Both the position numbers and the translations under genes were made by a program. A stretch of 64,000 bases of DNA from assembly GCA_029962745.1 (NCBI GenBank), contig CM057155.1, forward strand, positions 30,378,506-30,442,505, given 5' to 3'. The notes beneath the pieces are model-generated. The model ran no database searches, was not told the origin of the DNA, and saw only the letters and a program-made list of their open reading frames with translations. Positions 60,882-64,000 of the stretch are shown here, in pieces (within the stretch, counting starts at the first letter, position 1; each line of letters begins with the position of its first letter). The stretch comes from Echinometra lucunter. Taxonomy: Eukaryota > Echinodermata > Echinoidea > Camarodonta > Echinometridae.

Positions 60882-61583
60882 TGCTCTAGAGAAAGAGTGG
60901 AGAAGGTATGAGAGAAAGAGATGAAGGAGAAGGAAATGGTAGAGAGAGAATGCTTGAATGTTTTATGATTGTGTATTTGGAGAGTGAGAGATAGAGGGAG
61001 ATAGAGGAGGAGATAGAAGAGAGAGACGGAGAGAGAGAGAGCACACACAGAGGAGAGGGCAAATTGGACAGGAAGAGATCTAGAGATAATGGGAGACTCT
61101 CTGTTTGGAACAGGATGAACAGGGGAGAAATGTTTTGATAGTAAAATAGAAAGAGAGTGAGAGGTGAACTGTAACAGTATCTTGCTTCTTACAATGTACA
61201 CATTCAGTCCCTTGATAATATGACTAACATTCATAGAAGCCTAGAAGAAATTTTCTTGACATTGCAAACTGTATCATATTTTATGTTTATTTGAAAATTC
61301 ATCATTTTTGCTTCTTGCTTGCAGTCAAAGCTTAAAAAATCAAATGTGCTCAGATTTTGTATTTTTTTGGGGGGGGGTGGGGTGGGGGAGAGAGAGTCAC
61401 GCTCTTGAATATCATTTGTTGCCTAGATAACTTGGGCAAGGTTCTATGGAAAATGCATGTTATAGTGAAATAATTTTTTTTTTTTCTGTACCATTCAGAG
61501 AGGGCCACCAGCGAGAGCCAAGCTTCAGAGGATTGGGGTCTGATTATGGAAATTACTGATATCATCAATGAAACAGAAGAAGG
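55722..61583 (+). CDS. TOM1: TOM1/TOM1L2-like VHS-domain adaptor, first two coding exons
   Basis: Exon 1 (55722-55773) encodes MSFMRSNPFTSPVGQRI and ends in phase 1 at G|GTAAGT. Exon 2 (61499-61583) follows acceptor CCATTCAG and encodes SEDWGLIMEITDIINETEEG after ERATSESQA. This matches the N-terminus and VHS helix 1-2 of TOM1 and TOM1L2 (NPFSSPVGQRIEKAT, IINETEEG). TOM1 proteins bind ubiquitin, clathrin, Tollip and myosin VI through VHS and GAT domains and sort cargo on endosomes. The rest lies beyond the window. Exon 1 is preceded by an acceptor-like TTTTACAG ending two bases before the ATG, so an untranslated exon may lie upstream. Vertebrates have two paralogues; a single pro-orthologue is likely here. 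Confidence 0.93.
56319..56407. repeat. Tight hairpin with 39-40-bp arms
   Basis: ATGAGGATGCAGC and GGGAAATCCTGGAGTACAGC on the left pair with GCTGTACTCCAGGATTTCCC and GCTGCATCCTCAT on the right. The loop is about 9-10 nt and mismatches are confined to one internal bulge. It lies in TOM1 intron 1. Confidence 0.85.
59621..60115. mobile_element. TTAA-flanked MITE, family 2, copy 2
   Basis: Full length, with ends TTAAAGACATTGGTTAAC and GTTAGCCAATGCCTTTAA. It lies in TOM1 intron 1. Confidence 0.85.
60302..60415. mobile_element. Palindromic MITE, 114 bp
   Basis: AAGCCCCTTTCACAATTGGT opens it and ACCAATTGTGAAAGGGGCTT closes it. Inner blocks TTTGCGATTG and CGCAAATGATCG extend the pairing. It lies in TOM1 intron 1. 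Confidence 0.82.
60840..61170. repeat. GA-rich tract with (GA)n core
   Basis: A pure GA run at about 60844-60874, followed by 300 bp of GAGAGA-rich sequence. The 166-codon minus-strand ORF here is Ser/Leu-rich low complexity and is not a gene. Confidence 0.85.
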
Positions 61584-63260
61584 GTAAGTGCCACACTTAG
61601 GCCAGATACATGGACCAATCAAAGGCCATAGTAAAAAATTGTATATTCCAAAGGTCAGTCACTGAGCATTGTAAGAATTCTGTTTATACAAGCATGAGAA
61701 ATATGTGGAATAGTTTAAGTGTCTACAACTATGAAAAAGGAAACCTGAATTCTCCTATCAGTTACTTGAGGAATACTATATCCTTATGAATTTGTAATAT
61801 CCATCATATTAGAGATCAGTTCATCCTAATATGATATAAAATATGTCATGATTTTCCATGCATGAATAGATATGAACATGCATGTACTTTATAACGGAAT
61901 AATGTCAAATGTAGTTTTTTCACAGAAATACTGATAATGTGATTACCTTTATTTACAGTAAAGCAGAAATAAACAAAATATAAAGGCCCAAAACAAAGAT
62001 CAATGATCTTTTATTCAGTTGACATTTTTTTTTTTTAAAGTTGTAAAATGAGATCAGAGTTCATATTTAGCCCTTAGTCCTCTGCAACCCCTTACCCTGT
62101 CTGTAGTATCAATAAATGCCATTTGTTGTGTCATAGTCTAGTCAGCAAATCACTTTCGACATTTCTAGAAAAAAATATTTATAATTGCAGTGTTCATAGT
62201 TTCATCATCACAAATGTGGTATCACATGAAATAAGGAAATAACTGGCTTCTTAAATGATGTATTTATGTGAGTATTTATGAGATATTACTGGGGAAAATT
62301 GAGCTTCCTTTTCTAAAAAACACACTGTATTACCAAACATGCTTTGGTTTACTTCCGCCATGTATGAATGAATATGAATGGTATTAATTGAGTCAAAAGT
62401 TGTTTGCAGACATAAATAATGAGTAAAGTAATTACCTTTGATTACACTGAAACAAAATAAACAAAAGCTGCAGTACATGTATCTGTCCATGCAAATAAAG
62501 CAAAATGAGTTTTAAGCAAATGGCCATTTATTCTGTTGCAGGGGAATGAGGGGATTGATTGTTTTCATTATGACAAATGAAAGATAGATGTATGTAGACT
62601 GTATGCTGTAAGGCTACATTTCCCCCCCCCCCTTTTTTAACTTTTGATACTGAACTATTTAGTTATAGTAAACAGTGTATGTATAATACGCACTGTGATT
62701 GGTTAGATTTGCATCACGTGAGGGGCAAAAATTTTGTTATAGTGCACGATCATGCACTATAACTACCCATTTTTGCCTGATTAGGTGTGTACAAAAGTGT
62801 ATTGGACTGCGCATTAAAAGCACCTTGCGCGTATTTACTGTTGCCATTTTTTTTAGCTTCGTACATTTGAGCAAAGCTGGCTAGGCAGTATAGATGCAAT
62901 CGAGAAAGCCTGACCCAAATGCCCTTTAAAATGTATGTTAGTGTACATTGTATGCTTTATTGATGCACCATTACTGGACTATATGAACTCCAAATCCCTC
63001 TGCAGGTCTATTTTACCTCGGTCTTCAGCCTCGGTAAAACAAAACTGCACTCAGGATAATTTAGTATTTGTCATGCACATAATCCAGTATAGTCACTATA
63101 GTGCATGATAGACCATGCACTATTTATATATTATAATGGAATTTTTCATTCAGGCAAGTTGACAAATTTGTTAACCTCATTTGACAAAACCTAGTGTGCA
63201 GAACTGTGTTTTCATCATTTAATTAACCCATAGCAGTACAGAGCTTTCTTGAGGTCTAAA
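61584..63260. other. TOM1 intron 2, no exon recognised
   Basis: AT-rich intronic DNA. A palindromic block near 62740-62770 (TATAGTGCACGATCATGCACTATA, written here in halves TATAGTGCACGA and TCATGCACTATA) has a partner around 63098-63124, suggesting an old DNA element between about 62690 and 63130. Confidence 0.4.
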
Positions 63261-63756
63261 TTAAAGGCATTGGTTAACATTGTTATGATTTAAAAAAAAT
63301 CTTGTTTTGTTACTTGAAAATGGGATAAACATAGGGGTTATAGTGTAAAAATACCAGTCTGAAAGTTTCAAAGTATAATATCCACAGGAAGTAATTTTAA
63401 ATTTCAAAAATGTGAACCAATGTTTGAAAAATATACGAGGTTCGGTTGCACAGAATAGACATAAGGAGTGCGCATGCGCGTATGACTCACCTTACCGTAC
63501 TGTGTGTATTGGCGTATCACGCGGCGGGAGGCACATAACGGCATTTTCAAATTCAAGTAAAGTGGTCCTCTTAGTGATTGTCTCGTGAGACGAAGGATAA
63601 TAAAATCGCCATTTGCGTCTAACTTACACTTTTTCATTCCAAATTATGGTTGGTTTAAGGGTTTTTGAGTACAAATACAAGTATTCATACACATGTTTCA
63701 TCTTAGTTTGAGAATTTTTTAAATCAGCTACTCACAAAGTTAGCCAATGCCTTTAA
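63261..63756. mobile_element. TTAA-flanked MITE, family 2, copy 3
   Basis: Full length, with ends TTAAAGGCATTGGTTAAC and GTTAGCCAATGCCTTTAA. It lies in TOM1 intron 2. Confidence 0.85.
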
Positions 63757-64000
63757 TCATCCTCAATCCTCAAATTGGCAATACAAATTATTTTTTTCCA
63801 CATTTACATAGCTTGAAAAAAACTAATTATGGATATAACATAAACCAAAATGAAATATAATTGTAAAATTAAATCAGAAATTGCCAATTTGAACACAGAA
63901 ATAGTGATTATATATTATTCACTGCATTGCCAATTTTGAGAGTTTAATGATTAGTTACACTTAAACTGCTCTAATTCGAGAACACCATGCCATACAGCGA

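Overview
The window is AT-rich metazoan nuclear DNA. Its genes are intron-rich, introns run 0.1-6 kb, and mobile elements and low-complexity tracts are dense. Gene content and repeat style point to a deuterostome invertebrate, most plausibly an echinoderm such as a sea urchin; the species is not determined. No bacterial operon, rRNA, tRNA or CRISPR array was seen.

Five genes can be supported exon by exon. (1) NAT9, minus strand, 5' part only, leaving the window at base 1 (coding exons 1138-1214, 659-768, 314-373). (2) PEF1 (peflin, a penta-EF-hand protein), minus strand, 9457-23549. It has two tandem 128-nt EF-hand exons of equal length and phase that look mutually exclusive; its short last exon was not found. 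(3) ATPAF2 (F1-ATPase assembly factor ATP12), plus strand, six exons, 23817-30838, 281 aa, complete. (4) DRC3/LRRC48 (nexin-dynein regulatory complex subunit), minus strand, eleven coding exons, 34089-43211, 523 aa, complete, with two AT-AC U12-type introns. (5) TOM1/TOM1L2-like endosomal adaptor, plus strand, first two coding exons at 55722-55773 and 61499-61583, leaving the window on the right.

Layout: PEF1 and ATPAF2 are head to head with 267 bp between their start codons. ATPAF2 and DRC3 converge. DRC3 and TOM1 diverge, about 12.5 kb apart. ATPAF2-DRC3-TOM1 has the same order and relative orientation that I recall for human 17p11.2 (ATPAF2, DRC3, TOM1L2), so this looks like an old conserved block. 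The genes have unrelated jobs: N-acetyl transfer, COPII/ALG-2 calcium signalling, ATP synthase assembly, ciliary motility and endosomal sorting. They should be read as neighbours, not as a pathway.

The rest is mainly mobile and repetitive DNA. There are two families of TTAA-flanked MITEs (five and three copies). Two hAT-like families have 8-bp target duplications; one member is a 5.4-kb element between DRC3 and TOM1 that carries duplicated exon-like units. There is an LTR with polypurine tract and primer-binding site inside PEF1 intron 1, Tigger/pogo-like MITEs, several palindromic MITEs, a 1.8-kb 29-bp polypurine/polypyrimidine minisatellite and a 157-bp tandem repeat with nuclear-receptor DR1 motifs in PEF1 intron 6. 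Very long open frames in the minisatellite are artefacts of its composition.
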